Assembly (NCBI GenBank): GCA_025361865.1 | Contig: JANYJH010000377.1 | Location: 1-41,116, forward strand | Source: Phragmitibacter sp. | GTDB taxonomy: Bacteria; Verrucomicrobiota; Verrucomicrobiia; Verrucomicrobiales; Verrucomicrobiaceae | Direction: 5' to 3' | DNA: 41,116 nt | Part shown: in pieces, positions 15,301 through 23,027 of the stretch | Numbering within the stretch: the stretch's first letter is position 1 | Layout of the letters: the number at the start of each line of letters is the position of its first letter | Notes under the pieces: model-generated | The model's database searches: none | The model's input: the letters and a program-made list of their open reading frames with translations, nothing else | What the model was told of the DNA's origin: nothing | Position numbers and translations under genes: made by a program

Positions 15301-16255
15301 CTTGAGCGATAACGTCAATAGGGGCAGATTCCGAGCCGCTGGCAAGGCTTCGGTGAGTCATGGTAAGTAGATCGCGGTCCGTTGCATTCACGGCTCCAGA
15401 CACCAACCCCTCAGCGCCCCGCGCCACGGATTCGCCCAACTGTTTAACGAACCCCTTGCTGTCAGCGCCTTGAGCCTCACCGCGAGCAATGAGCGCCCGA
15501 ATAACAATGCCCCGATCCGCTTCAGGCACATCAAGCAAGCGCTGCGTCATCGCGCCAAAGCTTGAGGTGTCGTCACCCTTTGCGATTGGCTTACCATCCT
15601 TCTGCACACCATAGGACTTTTGCAGGTCGGTAAGGGTGGATTGAATGGTTTCGTCGTAGGGCGCGATCTGTGCGGAGATGTCCGCGTGCTGCTTCTGCCA
15701 TTGGGGAAGGCTGGACGCAGAAAACCCCGGCTTCTGTGAAGCGCCGAACTGCCAACGGCCCAAGGCTTCCGTGGGTAGTTCCCCCCGGAGCGCGGCGTCA
15801 GAAGCATCATTCAGGTTTGCATCCATGAACTTCAGCCTGTCCCGCGTCGCTCCGTAGAACGCCGCGTCATTCATGCCGTCTGGCGCGCCGTAATTCGTTC
15901 GAGCGAAGTCATCTCGCAAGACGGGGTATTGACTCAAGGCCTGCTCATGCGTGATGCCCATACTGCGTGCTATGTAGCGAGAGTTTGCCAGCAAGTATTT
16001 ATCACCCTGCGGATCAGAGGAGCCGCGTAGCTTCACGTTCATGGCTGCGGCCTCCTCTGGCTTCAGTCCCAGCGTGTTAGGGTCAGAAAAGTAACCTGCA
16101 ACGCGGGCACCATCCGCTTGGTCTTGCGCCTGATAGGCGGGCAGTCTGTCCGCGTGCCACTCTGCCAGCTTCGCTTTGGCCTGAACCTGCATTTCTGGCG
16201 GGAGCCCGCCGTAAGCGGCTGTGAGCTTGGCGGCGTCGTCGTCTGTGATAGGCAT
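9323..16255 (-). CDS. Giant internal virion protein (T7 gp16-like position), 2310 residues
   Basis: By far the largest gene, in the place of T7 gp16, which is ejected into the cell to build the DNA channel. The N-terminal half is helical, with a hydrophobic stretch around 400-450 (MIGATVIPGAAWSVVMPSF). The middle has three SFSL-like motifs at about 993, 1029 and 1140; between the last two is a compact beta/alpha segment (HGAWIADDGRVAQV to TGTKLVKLYEF) of the kind embedded in phage polyvalent proteins. The remainder is helical, and near the end a hydrophobic segment (VTHLAVGLMEQTIMGLYRF) may insert in the membrane. I see no transglycosylase motif. Start ATG at 16255 lacks a Shine-Dalgarno; an intergenic terminator-like hairpin precedes it. 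Confidence 0.85.
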   Translation of the reverse strand: MPITDDDAAKLTAAYGGLPPEMQVQAKAKLAEWHADRLPAYQAQDQADGARVAGYFSDPNTLGLKPEEAAAMNVKLRGSSDPQGDKYLLANSRYIARSMGITHEQALSQYPVLRDDFARTNYGAPDGMNDAAFYGATRDRLKFMDANLNDASDAALRGELPTEALGRWQFGASQKPGFSASSLPQWQKQHADISAQIAPYDETIQSTLTDLQKSYGVQKDGKPIAKGDDTSSFGAMTQRLLDVPEADRGIVIRALIARGEAQGADSKGFVKQLGESVARGAEGLVSGAVNATDRDLLTMTHRSLASGSESAPIDVIAQGPEAVVRYLNDFNASAKSGGNPAIYALGNPELFRKLTPDETGAARDVISRNLDALDLKHQIRSIAEGTVDPIKRGNAVENLFYDAAKMAPMIGATVIPGAAWSVVMPSFAEENYHKMREAYPTMSRDDAASLASISAPVQQLAFEFHAGAMLGKLPWLNKFLQTDVKATLGSIATRYATRTAVDVGAGLGTMKATEVVTPLVQSLASALNKDVPGTDWGKLYGELTDGGQNFETALSLLPYALFGARGVTSADIQRTQDVKGMEKRGVALGIPAESAKAAADAMRAGDLDTASTAWQDGFQKRGPANLDAVKDLAKDGDLEAKALFMDMRKAGVTIDKVGDQWAVKTKEGGEAKFDSHEDAFTAFKAHADALELKADTNLMQTFEAFSRGAADGEAHTLTGRDASLLDYWDSAEKAGDAKGLADIWERANIERERAGLQRVSQDEATPEEMLDGLNVLGQSVVEFRENVANDASEVYRSILSKRGTAIDHVEEKAEGDVKRWFDTGRITPEQMGQMIQKVELATGDKYQKGEGELAVIEAYSSLARLYVTGIKSGEVSDAARNDQAQQVRNGRKLRDAINSDRSQRERLNKAAGDEGAKPLIEKLKQYAQHWQEVFKRVAGVMKAKKSGDLGEIEKYLMESVGLSEEHAHAKGVEDFVKDMASRGLDLDASNSAFSLENRAENGKVVMAENDSETRKKELQKELGFPSTSFSLSGRHGAWIADDGRVAQVNDTFGHADVIEPLAKIKVTKPEDYQQAYDKGFARLTNTPNGVYVTYGAKSFTGKQKAALEMVAIETGKTVYRDTGTKLVKLYEFKEPSGASFSLAPHDRLEAIANALGKSTRDPEERRAILQKAKDKFRDGAANWTPLIENKRTLSNLAQERASREADAFSKHEADLTEARISPDMQAALDSADESKLKNHPLVEAILGKVGKLMSETEAMKQGKLVSDGLKAGDYDGKPSLPAWLYGGTRMPDQVAQELYDMGLINDAHPDTMWSALSSAIESTSKMRDQLKAANEAMRGVQKDARTAAKTDAETWHDNAIKRAIGKPADRERLVASMRTLDGAVSVLPPELRAKVGGFIKLASLTTDAARISEIERRVEKIGPILEQHFKDFYREQIDDLLDKTSSTKNGSGVRVSGKFNAEGQHFFDTVHKVAGMNEEAITDHVIGLESALASATDTDVQDRLFRELGIAANFGNLDGMDAESLSHADAELQRMYQGERGIRKMADAARKANLQGLRDDGLAALGISDKVTAADLMAKRGADSKFKNKAGQFMNGVLDSTLSTTNDILTRIFGGDSAITKTFGDEMARRANHKAKDIEIHLNDSYRQALADVFTGGKQGPRELLKAVRELSKMKQHQETTGVFVQEGRKVESLRVDRDIAEGILKSGDGSAYGYDANDLISIKAAMDGASGKQKVLRFERVLDAGKPREMPMSQLEGLDWLMLWRQKDSRQLMERQGWDDNSAKQLSGFLRPETKQLEGWIRDSYDHGWKLANPVAERVFHMTMARNENYTTMVGNIAGRAVDESVSALDALTPAAGMSFGAQKERVKHNATLVATDALSKVFGHYAKLSQWVAHVEKIRDMRAVLLAPDVITAVEAVHGKQGVNALRERINSEEGSGQRAAAQIAWLNNVAGNTMKARTYSALAANLGTIMKHMTNVLKVATTEEIPSSSLAMGYGKLLSGELHRNGAVDRVMNSETIRSRMEAGITPEQRVAGGFGDSATGQLEQGMHWGMSGIRYADAKSNGWGAAIAYDYYKGVAEKSGMHPAEADAWAMDHADSIVYHTAVPEDLASRTGLQNNKWMNLALMGMFKTPAVKWSSMEIQAGMRAVDAVLKGEGKAAWRATRTVLVTHLAVGLMEQTIMGLYRFAFTKDDAEAAWSPEHYAEAMFLGPLTGVVGFGELAKDALWSLLGAKHMPERDAAGDVIAAFRKAAKESSVENVSKAAAEVGTSTVGAFSPAMGAAPSVALRMFGYFAHLFENATVPKAQQKK

Positions 16256-16689
16256 CCGTTAAAGGGTGGAGCACGGAGGCGGAAGTCAAACAAATCACTT
16301 GCAACTTTCCAGAGTGTTCCATCTTATCTAAGCATCCCGAAAGGGCCGCTCTGACTTGGAATTCAGAGGAATCTGGATTTCGTTAGGGCGACCTCACTAA
16401 AAGCCGCATTCTGTTTCCAAGTCCAGAGTGCGGCTTTTTCGTGTTCGGGATTCTTGACCTACCCCCGCCAACAGAGGTCAGCGAAACGGAGACGTAAGCA
16501 GCGCGAACATGCAGGCCGTGAGATAGCCATTGCTAAGAGCCGCGCCAAACGCTCTAGACTCGCTGGAGGCCGGATTCATCATCTGGTTGCGCACGCGAGG
16601 ATAAACAAGGTTCGCAAGGTTACCCCTTTTGATCTTCACTGGTTTTTCCAGTGGGGAGAGGAGGGGTTTTGCTGAGATGATGATTCTAA
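16256..16689. other. 434-base gap in the late operon with structured elements
   Basis: This is the only long gap in the late operon. It holds a strong hairpin at 16399-16438, a second inverted repeat CACTGG-TTTTT-CCAGTG at 16637-16653 enclosed by CCCCT/AGGGG arms, and a possible 71-codon leftward frame. I find no tRNA. A promoter for the giant gene would have to lie between 16256 and 16398; no convincing -10/-35 pair stands out. Confidence 0.6.
16399..16438. terminator. Strong bidirectional terminator-like hairpin
   Basis: AAAAGCCGCATTCTG (16399-16413) pairs with CAGAGTGCGGCTTTT (16424-16438), one G-T wobble, ten-base loop. A T-run follows on the right (to 16439) and the A4 on the left gives a T4 on the minus strand. 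On the leftward late transcript it would end or weaken transcription before the giant virion gene. Confidence 0.75.
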
Positions 16690-16693
16690 TCAC
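16478..16693 (-). CDS. Doubtful 71-residue frame after the gp15-like gene
   Basis: Starts at a GTG that overlaps the upstream stop as GTGA, and encodes MIRIIISAKPLLSPLEKPVK onward, ending NGYLTACMFALLTSPFR. There is no ribosome site, no recognisable family, and it covers an inverted repeat that suggests RNA structure. I list it because of the coupled start only. Confidence 0.2.
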   Translation of the reverse strand: MIRIIISAKPLLSPLEKPVKIKRGNLANLVYPRVRNQMMNPASSESRAFGAALSNGYLTACMFALLTSPFR

Positions 16694-18540
16694 TTTAGAA
16701 TATCCTGAACCTGACGGAACAGAGAGGGGTCTAACCCGCCGACGCCAACCCCATTGGGAGAAGCCATTGCGGGCGCGTCCGATGTGGCGGGAGTAGCAGG
16801 GGTGGCGGGTGTAGCAGGCGCGGCTGGCTTATCCAACGATTTGGAACGGAAGGATTTCGTGAGTTCATTGAACTTGTTGAGAGCCGCTTCAGGGTCCGTG
16901 TTCTGGTTCTTTTTACTCCAGTCCTGATACTGACGCATGACGGCTTGATAATTCTGGAAGGCTTCGGAATAAGCACCGTAGCTTTCTACCTTCTCCATCA
17001 TCGGAACCTGAATCTTGGTCTTGATGGCGTCGTCAATTGTTCCTGGCCTTCCATCCACCCATGTGGAAGGATGGAAGAAGTCACGTTTTGTCTTCGGAAT
17101 TTCAAGCTTCGTCGCTTGATTGTAAAGCGGCTGGCCTGTCTTTGGGTCGGTTGCTTGAACCTTCTTCGTGATGTCGCCGAAGGCTCCATCACGGAACATC
17201 GCACCTCCCAACGCCACCACTGGCTTGTTGGCACTGGCTATCAGTTTATCTTCATCTGAGCCGTCGTAATGATCGTTAAGCTGCTTGAGTAAATCCTTTT
17301 GAGCAGGCTTGTTTCCAATCGTGGAAATGAAGTTTTCCGCACGAACGCGGGCGATTTTATCATCAACGGGCAATCTGTTAATGCTATCCGTGACATTGGT
17401 ATATTCGGATTCATTAAACGGGGTTCCAGCGATGTTATCTTCCCAGCGTTTCATCAAGTATGGAGACGTTTTCGCACCCACGAGCTCACGAGCCTGCTCC
17501 GGCGTCTTAATCCCGCCCGTGGCTATCCCATTCTCAATAGCAGCCCCGCTTTGGCGGTCACTGTCATTTACGGCGGACTCTGCCAAATCCAGCATTTGCT
17601 TGCGCTGGTAGGGCGGCATGTCTGGCTTAAAAGTAGGATTACCATCAACGTCTGCCTGATTGATAATATCGCGGGCATGGAAAGGATTTGTCGCCACCAT
17701 TTGTTTGATTTCGTTCTCGTTCTGAGCCGAATCAATGCCGTTCCGAACGAGTTGAGCGTGAGGCCCGCGAATCAAACCCTGATGTTCCAAGTCGTCAGCC
17801 ACACGCTGAGCGCTGGCGTAGTCCGGCTTATCTGAAGTCGTTAAAATCTTAATGTTAGCCATCCCGTCTCCGAGCTTGGCTTGCTTCTCCACTTGGTCAA
17901 TGGAGGCGATGTGGAGCGCCGCCTTGTCCGGCGGAATAACGCCTTCTTCGACGCCATGCCCGTAAAGGCTTCGCGCCTGCCCATAATCACCTTGTTCAGC
18001 CGCATTGATGGCGTTTGCGTGAATCTGTTCTCCCAAAAGCTGCCGTTGACGGTGAACACTGCTCACTTGAGCGGACGTGTTCATATCTCCCTGCCAACGC
18101 ATGGTGCTTAGGCCAATGGCGTCCCGCGCATCCGGGGATAAGCTCTTGTCAGACAGAAGCATCTTCGCGTGCGCATCCGTCCCTTGCTTCGCAATGTCCG
18201 CCCACTTGGAAGGGTCAGGCTCATTCGCAATCTGTCCCGCAATGTCCGCCTGAGCTTGTTGCATGGACATGTGAGCTTGCAAAACCTTTTGCTGGTTCGC
18301 CATCTCATTGCGCTTCTGCACCATTTGCATCAAGCCATGCGAGACGCCACCGACGGCCCCGCCGATGTCACCTTGCGCCAGATCCTCCGCGACGAACCCG
18401 CGCGCATCAATCATGGGGATGGCCGCACCGCTGAAGTCGTTATTGACTCGAAAGCCTCGCTGTTGCCCGCCGACGACGCTCAGCCCTGTCGTGGGCAGCT
18501 TTGGCGTAGGCATGTCCTGTGCTTGAATGAATTGTCCCAT
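16690..18540 (-). CDS. Internal virion protein, T7 gp15-like position
   Basis: 616 residues, almost wholly helical and polar, with many Gln/Asp/Ala and no membrane span. Repeated HQRQR/NAINAAEQGDYGQA-type segments (SLYGHGVEEGVIPPDKAALH) resemble the helical repeats of T7-like gp15 ejection proteins. The C-terminal 60 residues are a linker of PATPATPAT repeats and a short acidic-hydrophobic end (DPSLFRQVQDILK). It lies between the gp14-like and giant gp16-like genes, the T7 order, and starts one base after the gp14-like gene stops (18540/18542 on the leftward strand). Identification rests on order and composition. Confidence 0.7.
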   Translation of the reverse strand: MGQFIQAQDMPTPKLPTTGLSVVGGQQRGFRVNNDFSGAAIPMIDARGFVAEDLAQGDIGGAVGGVSHGLMQMVQKRNEMANQQKVLQAHMSMQQAQADIAGQIANEPDPSKWADIAKQGTDAHAKMLLSDKSLSPDARDAIGLSTMRWQGDMNTSAQVSSVHRQRQLLGEQIHANAINAAEQGDYGQARSLYGHGVEEGVIPPDKAALHIASIDQVEKQAKLGDGMANIKILTTSDKPDYASAQRVADDLEHQGLIRGPHAQLVRNGIDSAQNENEIKQMVATNPFHARDIINQADVDGNPTFKPDMPPYQRKQMLDLAESAVNDSDRQSGAAIENGIATGGIKTPEQARELVGAKTSPYLMKRWEDNIAGTPFNESEYTNVTDSINRLPVDDKIARVRAENFISTIGNKPAQKDLLKQLNDHYDGSDEDKLIASANKPVVALGGAMFRDGAFGDITKKVQATDPKTGQPLYNQATKLEIPKTKRDFFHPSTWVDGRPGTIDDAIKTKIQVPMMEKVESYGAYSEAFQNYQAVMRQYQDWSKKNQNTDPEAALNKFNELTKSFRSKSLDKPAAPATPATPATPATSDAPAMASPNGVGVGGLDPSLFRQVQDILK

Positions 18541-18541
18541 A

Positions 18542-19282
18542 CTAGGAAGTGGCTAAGTTAGAGGCCGTGCGAGGAGTCGAGCGATAGAGTGAATAAGCGG
18601 AACCAGCGATACCCCCAGCCGATGAAATCAAGCCTGCGTTAGCCTGCGTGCTCATGGCATTGGATTGAGCCCGTGCTCCGTAGAGATTAAGCCGAGACTG
18701 TGAAATACTCGAAAGCGCCCTACCCTGAGCGGCGTAGCCTTGAGACATCGCCGAGAGTGCCGAGATGCCCGAAAGTTTGGAGTTCCGCGTTTCATTGTCC
18801 GCTTCGTGAAATAGAGATCGACGCTGCGTTTCGTCCTGATAACGATACGTATCAACGGTTCGCTGCTCCTGTTCCGCCGTCTGCGTCATCAAGTCCAAAG
18901 GGGAGCCCGTCGTATCCACCACACCGCTGGAGGCAGCCTGCACGCGCTGAGCAGCCAGCATTCGAGAGAAGTCTTCACGGGTTTTCTGGACGTTGATTTG
19001 CGTGGCAGAAGTCCCTGCCTCAGCCTCTTGCTTGTAGCCGTCCACATTGGCAAGGGCCGCTCGCCGCTCGCCATCCGCGATTTGTGAATTAATCTGAGCC
19101 TGCATCATGCCCAGCTTGCCTTGCTGGTTTGCCTCTTGGCTCGCCGCTTGCGCGTTCATCAGCGCCAGATTCGACTGGTCCGCTGATGCCGATTTCGCCG
19201 CCGAGTATTGAAGACCAGCCCCTACGGCTGAACCTACGAGGGCCATGATACCAATGACTTCTGTTACGCCAAAATCAGCCAT
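18542..19282 (-). CDS. Internal virion protein, T7 gp14-like
   Basis: 246 residues from the ATG at 19282. MADFGVTEVIGIMALVGSAV starts with one hydrophobic segment (GIMALVGSAVGAGLQY), then a long Ala/Gln-rich helical coil (KSASADQSNLALMNAQAASQ). This matches gp14-type ejection proteins that insert in the outer membrane first. A second hydrophobic patch (GLISSAGGIAGSAYSLY) lies near the end. The frame extends upstream to 19432, but those 50 residues are basic shadow overlapping the acetyltransferase-like gene. Confidence 0.75.
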   Translation of the reverse strand: MADFGVTEVIGIMALVGSAVGAGLQYSAAKSASADQSNLALMNAQAASQEANQQGKLGMMQAQINSQIADGERRAALANVDGYKQEAEAGTSATQINVQKTREDFSRMLAAQRVQAASSGVVDTTGSPLDLMTQTAEQEQRTVDTYRYQDETQRRSLFHEADNETRNSKLSGISALSAMSQGYAAQGRALSSISQSRLNLYGARAQSNAMSTQANAGLISSAGGIAGSAYSLYRSTPRTASNLATS

Positions 19283-19283
19283 A

Positions 19284-19700
19284 TTAGATCGCCTTAATGA
19301 AGTGTTTATATTCCTCGTCCGAGGTCTTGGAGAAACCCATGCGCAGCAAGACCTTAGCAATGGCAGGAGCCGCGAAAACCCGAAGCTCTCCAAAATCTCC
19401 ATGCGACTTTGCCAGCGTGGCGCAAGCCTCAATGGCCAGCTTCATCACGCGCAAACCAAGGCCCGCTGAAATCTTAGGCTTTGTGATGGGGAACTCAAGG
19501 AAGCAGACGCCGATACCGTAGCATTCAAAACACCAGAGCGCGCCGAGCGCCACGCCTGCACGCTCTACGATCACGCCAATAGGCGGTAGCTGAGTCTCTT
19601 GAAAAGGCCGTTCATGGCGCTCCATCCACCACTGATTGACAAGCTGGTAATCACCCAGCTTTTCACCGTAGAGTCGGAGTTGAAGAGGTTCAGTCGCCAT
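19284..19700 (-). CDS. GNAT-like acetyltransferase-fold protein, T7 gp13 position
   Basis: 138 residues. Central LGALWCFECYGIGVCFLEFP strands, then ISAGLGLRVMKLAIEACATL, a helix like that following the acetyl-CoA pyrophosphate loop, and the closing VFAAPAIAKVLLRMGFSKTS, typical of GNAT proteins. The canonical Q/RxxGxG/A loop is degenerate (KISAGLGLRV), so activity is uncertain. Located between the gp12- and gp14-like genes, exactly where T7 has gp13; a virion-assembly role is as likely as enzymatic modification. It overlaps the gp12-like gene by 11 bases. Confidence 0.65.
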   Translation of the reverse strand: MATEPLQLRLYGEKLGDYQLVNQWWMERHERPFQETQLPPIGVIVERAGVALGALWCFECYGIGVCFLEFPITKPKISAGLGLRVMKLAIEACATLAKSHGDFGELRVFAAPAIAKVLLRMGFSKTSDEEYKHFIKAI

Positions 19701-22350
19701 ATATCTGCAAGCTGGGAATCACTGACAGAACATTCAAGGGCAAAGGCGAATCCGTTTGCAGAACGAACTCCGTTTGATCACGATGAATTGCTGACATGTT
19801 GACTCGTTTCACGCCTGAAAACAAAGGCGCGGCTTGATCTTCGCTCATCGCTGCGGTGCGGAAGGGCAGCTCGTAAACCTTGGATTCGGGGCCGTCCGAA
19901 TAAGAACACGCGCCTGTCTGGAAAAGGCGCAAGGCCATCTCCGCCACTCGAAACTTTCGGCCTTGGCTGGTTCCCGTGTCGATAGGAATCTCGATAGGCA
20001 TGGGCTGCAAAATGCTGGCCATTGAAAGGCCAACAGCGGCGTGTGTTGTTCCATGTGGAACAGTTACAGTTCCACCTAACACGATCACATCATCTTGCGT
20101 CGCTCCATTGGCGATCACCCTCACTGATTTGCCTTCCAGATGCGAGATGCCAGTGACGGAAGTAAAAGGCGTAGCGGAACTCTGCACGATGGCTGCGTCT
20201 AGGTGATAGATCACGCCCCCGGCACCTTCGAGCCGTTGGAAGTGGTAAGGATCAAGACGCTCAAGCGAACGCTGACCGTATCGGCTGACGACCAACCACA
20301 CTTCATCCGAAGCATTGGCGGCGCCGTTGACGATAGCCAGCGACTCGACAAGGCCGTCTTTCATCGGATGGCGCGCCCAAGCAATCACCTGTTCATCACG
20401 GTGGTAGGTGCAGCTCAATAACTGGCCGTCATTTGTGACTACCCAGATCAAGCCTTCCGTATTCTGAGCCCATCCAAAGCACCGGATGCCACTGGTCAGC
20501 ATGTGTCTAACGAGTTGCGAGACGTTGGGTGCGACGAAGGTTTGCGCATCCCACTGGTAAACGTATTCCAGCAAGGACTGCCCGCCGCGCCGAACGAAAA
20601 GCGCCACCGCATTGACAGCTTGAGCCTGAATGGGCTCGCTGCCATATCGGCTTTGGCGTTTGATGCTGACATTCGACGGCGTAATTCCGGTATCGCCACC
20701 GGACATGAGCCACTCGTCACCATAGGTGCCAAGAATCAAGCCTCCGTGAGTGGAAACCATCCAAGTGATGGGGTTCGATTCTTGCGCGGCGATGGTGTAA
20801 GAAAATCCTCCGTCGTCGTAGCCTGTCCGTTGGAAGTTGCGCAAGTCACCAATGGTGCTTGCCCATATCGTAAGCGGATCGGTCTTCGTGCCTGCAAACA
20901 TGAGCCGCTGTTCATGCAACGTGACGGAATGCGGGAAGCCTCGTTCGGTTGACCATGCGCCTTCATACCAGTCTCCCGTTACCGCTGTTGACCAGAGGGG
21001 CTTGATCACATCAACAACGGCCTGCGTCGCGCTATACACCGCAGTAACCTTTACCAGCCCATACACGCGACCATCGAGCACGGACAGAACGAAGCGAGGA
21101 TAAGCGATGTCAGATGCAGATGCCGCCGCAACGTTGGATGTCCGAAGCCTGAGAACTCCTTCAACAATCACCGCTGAGCCCGCCGTTACGTTGTGATCCA
21201 ATGCGCCCGTGAATTTACGAAGCACATCCCAGCCGCCAGCGCCGTTTTGCTGCTCAAGGAAGATGTCGCCCGACCAGCGGCCCACGGTGTAGAATTCCCA
21301 TTTCCCATTAACACTAATAGGCGGAGAAGTGCTCGCGTAAGGACCACCAGGGCCATACGTGATTTCGCTGGTCAACGTCTCGCGAAAGTGCCCTATTTGA
21401 AAGTATGCTCCCACATGACCAGCTTTAAAAAAGGGCGCGGAGGTATTCAGATTATGTCCCGTTCCTGTGGTGCCATTGCAGACTATCTGAATTTCGCCGA
21501 CTGGCACAACCGTAGCTACCGTGCTTACAGGTGAAACGGTGCCCGTGCCGCTCGTTCGAGCGACGATGAGGCGGAAGTAAGGATAGGCATGATAGAATTC
21601 GCTGCGGAGTAATGGGGCGCTGCTTGCGCTGCCTGATAAAACTCCAACCGTCGCCCACACCGTTCGATCCGTTGACCTTTGAATGGTAATAGTGCCAACC
21701 CATGTTCCACTGGAATAAATCCTCACGCCCCCTGGCAACGTCACACCCCCTGGTAAAAGCTTGTAAGCGCCAAGCGCAGGCCCAGGCAAACCGCTGATGG
21801 AATGCACATATTCAGTGGTTGAACTTGCGCCAAGCGTCAAATCACCCATTGGAGTTTCCGCGAATGATGAAAGCGCCACGCCTGAATCACGCATGGCGGG
21901 CCACAGCCAAGGAAGCGGATTGATCGTCCATGAAAACTCAGCTACACGCTGCAACTCCTGCGGATGGTAATCAGGATGTGTAAACCACATCACATCGTTT
22001 ACTTGCGCGAACTGAATGGCATCCAAGGCTTCAGATGGCCAAGGCGTTGCCACAGTAGCAGCCACGACGTTAGCCTGTGATCCATCCCAGAACCGAGCCG
22101 TAAAGTTCCCAAGTTCAATGATGTATTTCGTCTGAGTAGAATAGATAAAAGGGATGAGCCGGGCGTGGTAAGTCGGCGTTGAGGCCATCGCGATATGCAG
22201 GGATGGCGGGCGACGAAACGCGCCACCGAACACGCGAGGAATAAAGTTCTCCATTCGCAAGCACGCCTTGTGCAGAGAATCTAGATCCACACGCCCCGCG
22301 AGCATCGGGGTTAGCTCTCCCCCATTAAAGCAGTTAAGGAGCGTTTTCAT
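19690..22350 (-). CDS. Tail nozzle protein, T7 gp12-like (tail tubular protein B)
   Basis: 886 residues. The opening FNGGELTPMLAGRVDLDSLH and ENFIPRVFGGAFRRPPSLHI is the hallmark of podoviral tail tubular protein B (gp12), which forms the nozzle below the connector. The body is beta-rich with many Trp and Gly, including IWASTIGDLRNFQRTG and RRGGQSLLEYVYQWDAQTF, as in this family. Length is close to the usual 800-900. It directly follows the gp11-like adaptor, six bases apart. Confidence 0.9.
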   Translation of the reverse strand: MKTLLNCFNGGELTPMLAGRVDLDSLHKACLRMENFIPRVFGGAFRRPPSLHIAMASTPTYHARLIPFIYSTQTKYIIELGNFTARFWDGSQANVVAATVATPWPSEALDAIQFAQVNDVMWFTHPDYHPQELQRVAEFSWTINPLPWLWPAMRDSGVALSSFAETPMGDLTLGASSTTEYVHSISGLPGPALGAYKLLPGGVTLPGGVRIYSSGTWVGTITIQRSTDRTVWATVGVLSGSASSAPLLRSEFYHAYPYFRLIVARTSGTGTVSPVSTVATVVPVGEIQIVCNGTTGTGHNLNTSAPFFKAGHVGAYFQIGHFRETLTSEITYGPGGPYASTSPPISVNGKWEFYTVGRWSGDIFLEQQNGAGGWDVLRKFTGALDHNVTAGSAVIVEGVLRLRTSNVAAASASDIAYPRFVLSVLDGRVYGLVKVTAVYSATQAVVDVIKPLWSTAVTGDWYEGAWSTERGFPHSVTLHEQRLMFAGTKTDPLTIWASTIGDLRNFQRTGYDDGGFSYTIAAQESNPITWMVSTHGGLILGTYGDEWLMSGGDTGITPSNVSIKRQSRYGSEPIQAQAVNAVALFVRRGGQSLLEYVYQWDAQTFVAPNVSQLVRHMLTSGIRCFGWAQNTEGLIWVVTNDGQLLSCTYHRDEQVIAWARHPMKDGLVESLAIVNGAANASDEVWLVVSRYGQRSLERLDPYHFQRLEGAGGVIYHLDAAIVQSSATPFTSVTGISHLEGKSVRVIANGATQDDVIVLGGTVTVPHGTTHAAVGLSMASILQPMPIEIPIDTGTSQGRKFRVAEMALRLFQTGACSYSDGPESKVYELPFRTAAMSEDQAAPLFSGVKRVNMSAIHRDQTEFVLQTDSPLPLNVLSVIPSLQIYGD

Positions 22351-22356
22351 CGTTGA

Positions 22357-22944
22357 TCAAAATGGACCTTCCCGAGCCTTTAACCATGCGCTGTCAGACA
22401 TGGCGCTGATGGCCCGTGGGCGTGTCTCCAGATTGTCAGGCCCGTAAGCGACGGCCATAAGCTGCGCTGACTCTTGACGCAGGGACTGCGCTACGCCCGT
22501 AGCGGTCGTCAGTGCGGGAGCAATCGCGGCAGCAAGGGCAAGCGCGAAGGCTTTGCAAAAGGATGGGTCCCAACTTTGCACGGAAACCACACGCTTAACG
22601 TATCTTATTTGTGCGGTAATCGCATTGCAGAGAATGGTGGAGCCTTCCAAATCGCATTCCGTCTGGCCAGTGCCCAACGGCTGACCGTTCAACTCAATGC
22701 CGAGGATGTAATCCGATGGTAGCTCGTAAGCGTGCAGATAGCCAAACGCAGGCGGGGGCGAGACTTCCGAAAGCTCAGCGCGAGCCAAGGCGAAATTCCA
22801 ATGACGCTGGCGCAGCATGTCATCACGAACGATGTCCCACATTCGGCGACAATGCTCAGCGGACGGCGAGACCTCATCAAGGCTCATGATTTGAGCCGAT
22901 CCGAGATGGCCCAAGGCTACGTTGGCGAGTTCCGTTTGCGTCAT
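22357..22944 (-). CDS. Head-tail adaptor, T7 gp11-like (tail tubular protein A)
   Basis: 195 residues, MTQTELANVALGHLGSAQIM onward. The LANVALGHLG start, CRRMWDIVRDDMLRQRHWNF and the later YELPSDYILGIELNGQPLG are typical of tail tubular protein A, which sits under the portal. The Ala-rich helix KAFALALAAAIAPALTTATG is also family-like. It precedes gp12-like and follows a terminator after the head genes. Confidence 0.9.
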   Translation of the reverse strand: MTQTELANVALGHLGSAQIMSLDEVSPSAEHCRRMWDIVRDDMLRQRHWNFALARAELSEVSPPPAFGYLHAYELPSDYILGIELNGQPLGTGQTECDLEGSTILCNAITAQIRYVKRVVSVQSWDPSFCKAFALALAAAIAPALTTATGVAQSLRQESAQLMAVAYGPDNLETRPRAISAMSDSAWLKAREGPF

Positions 22945-22959
22945 AGCTTAAAAGAGAAA

Positions 22960-22990
22960 GGCGGCTGGAATCACGAGGACGCCAGCCGCC
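22960..22990 (-). terminator. Terminator after the head genes (leftward)
   Basis: GGCGGCTGG (22960-22968) and CCAGCCGCC (22982-22990) form a perfect nine-pair GC stem. Read leftward it is followed by TTTCTCTTTT. It lies in the 83-base gap between the decoration-like gene and the gp11-like adaptor and would lower tail-gene expression relative to capsid. Confidence 0.75.
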
Positions 22991-23027
22991 AGTTTGCCAA
23001 GGGTGAACACACTACCCCCAAGGACAA

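Noticed and set aside
16256-16689. tRNA or attachment site in the late gap
   Set aside because: No cloverleaf could be drawn and no anticodon arm found; hairpins are explained as terminator or RNA structure. An att site here would be far from int.
19283-19432. 50-residue upstream extension of the gp14-like gene
   Set aside because: Basic, overlaps the GNAT-like gene out of frame; the MADFGV start one base after that gene is natural.
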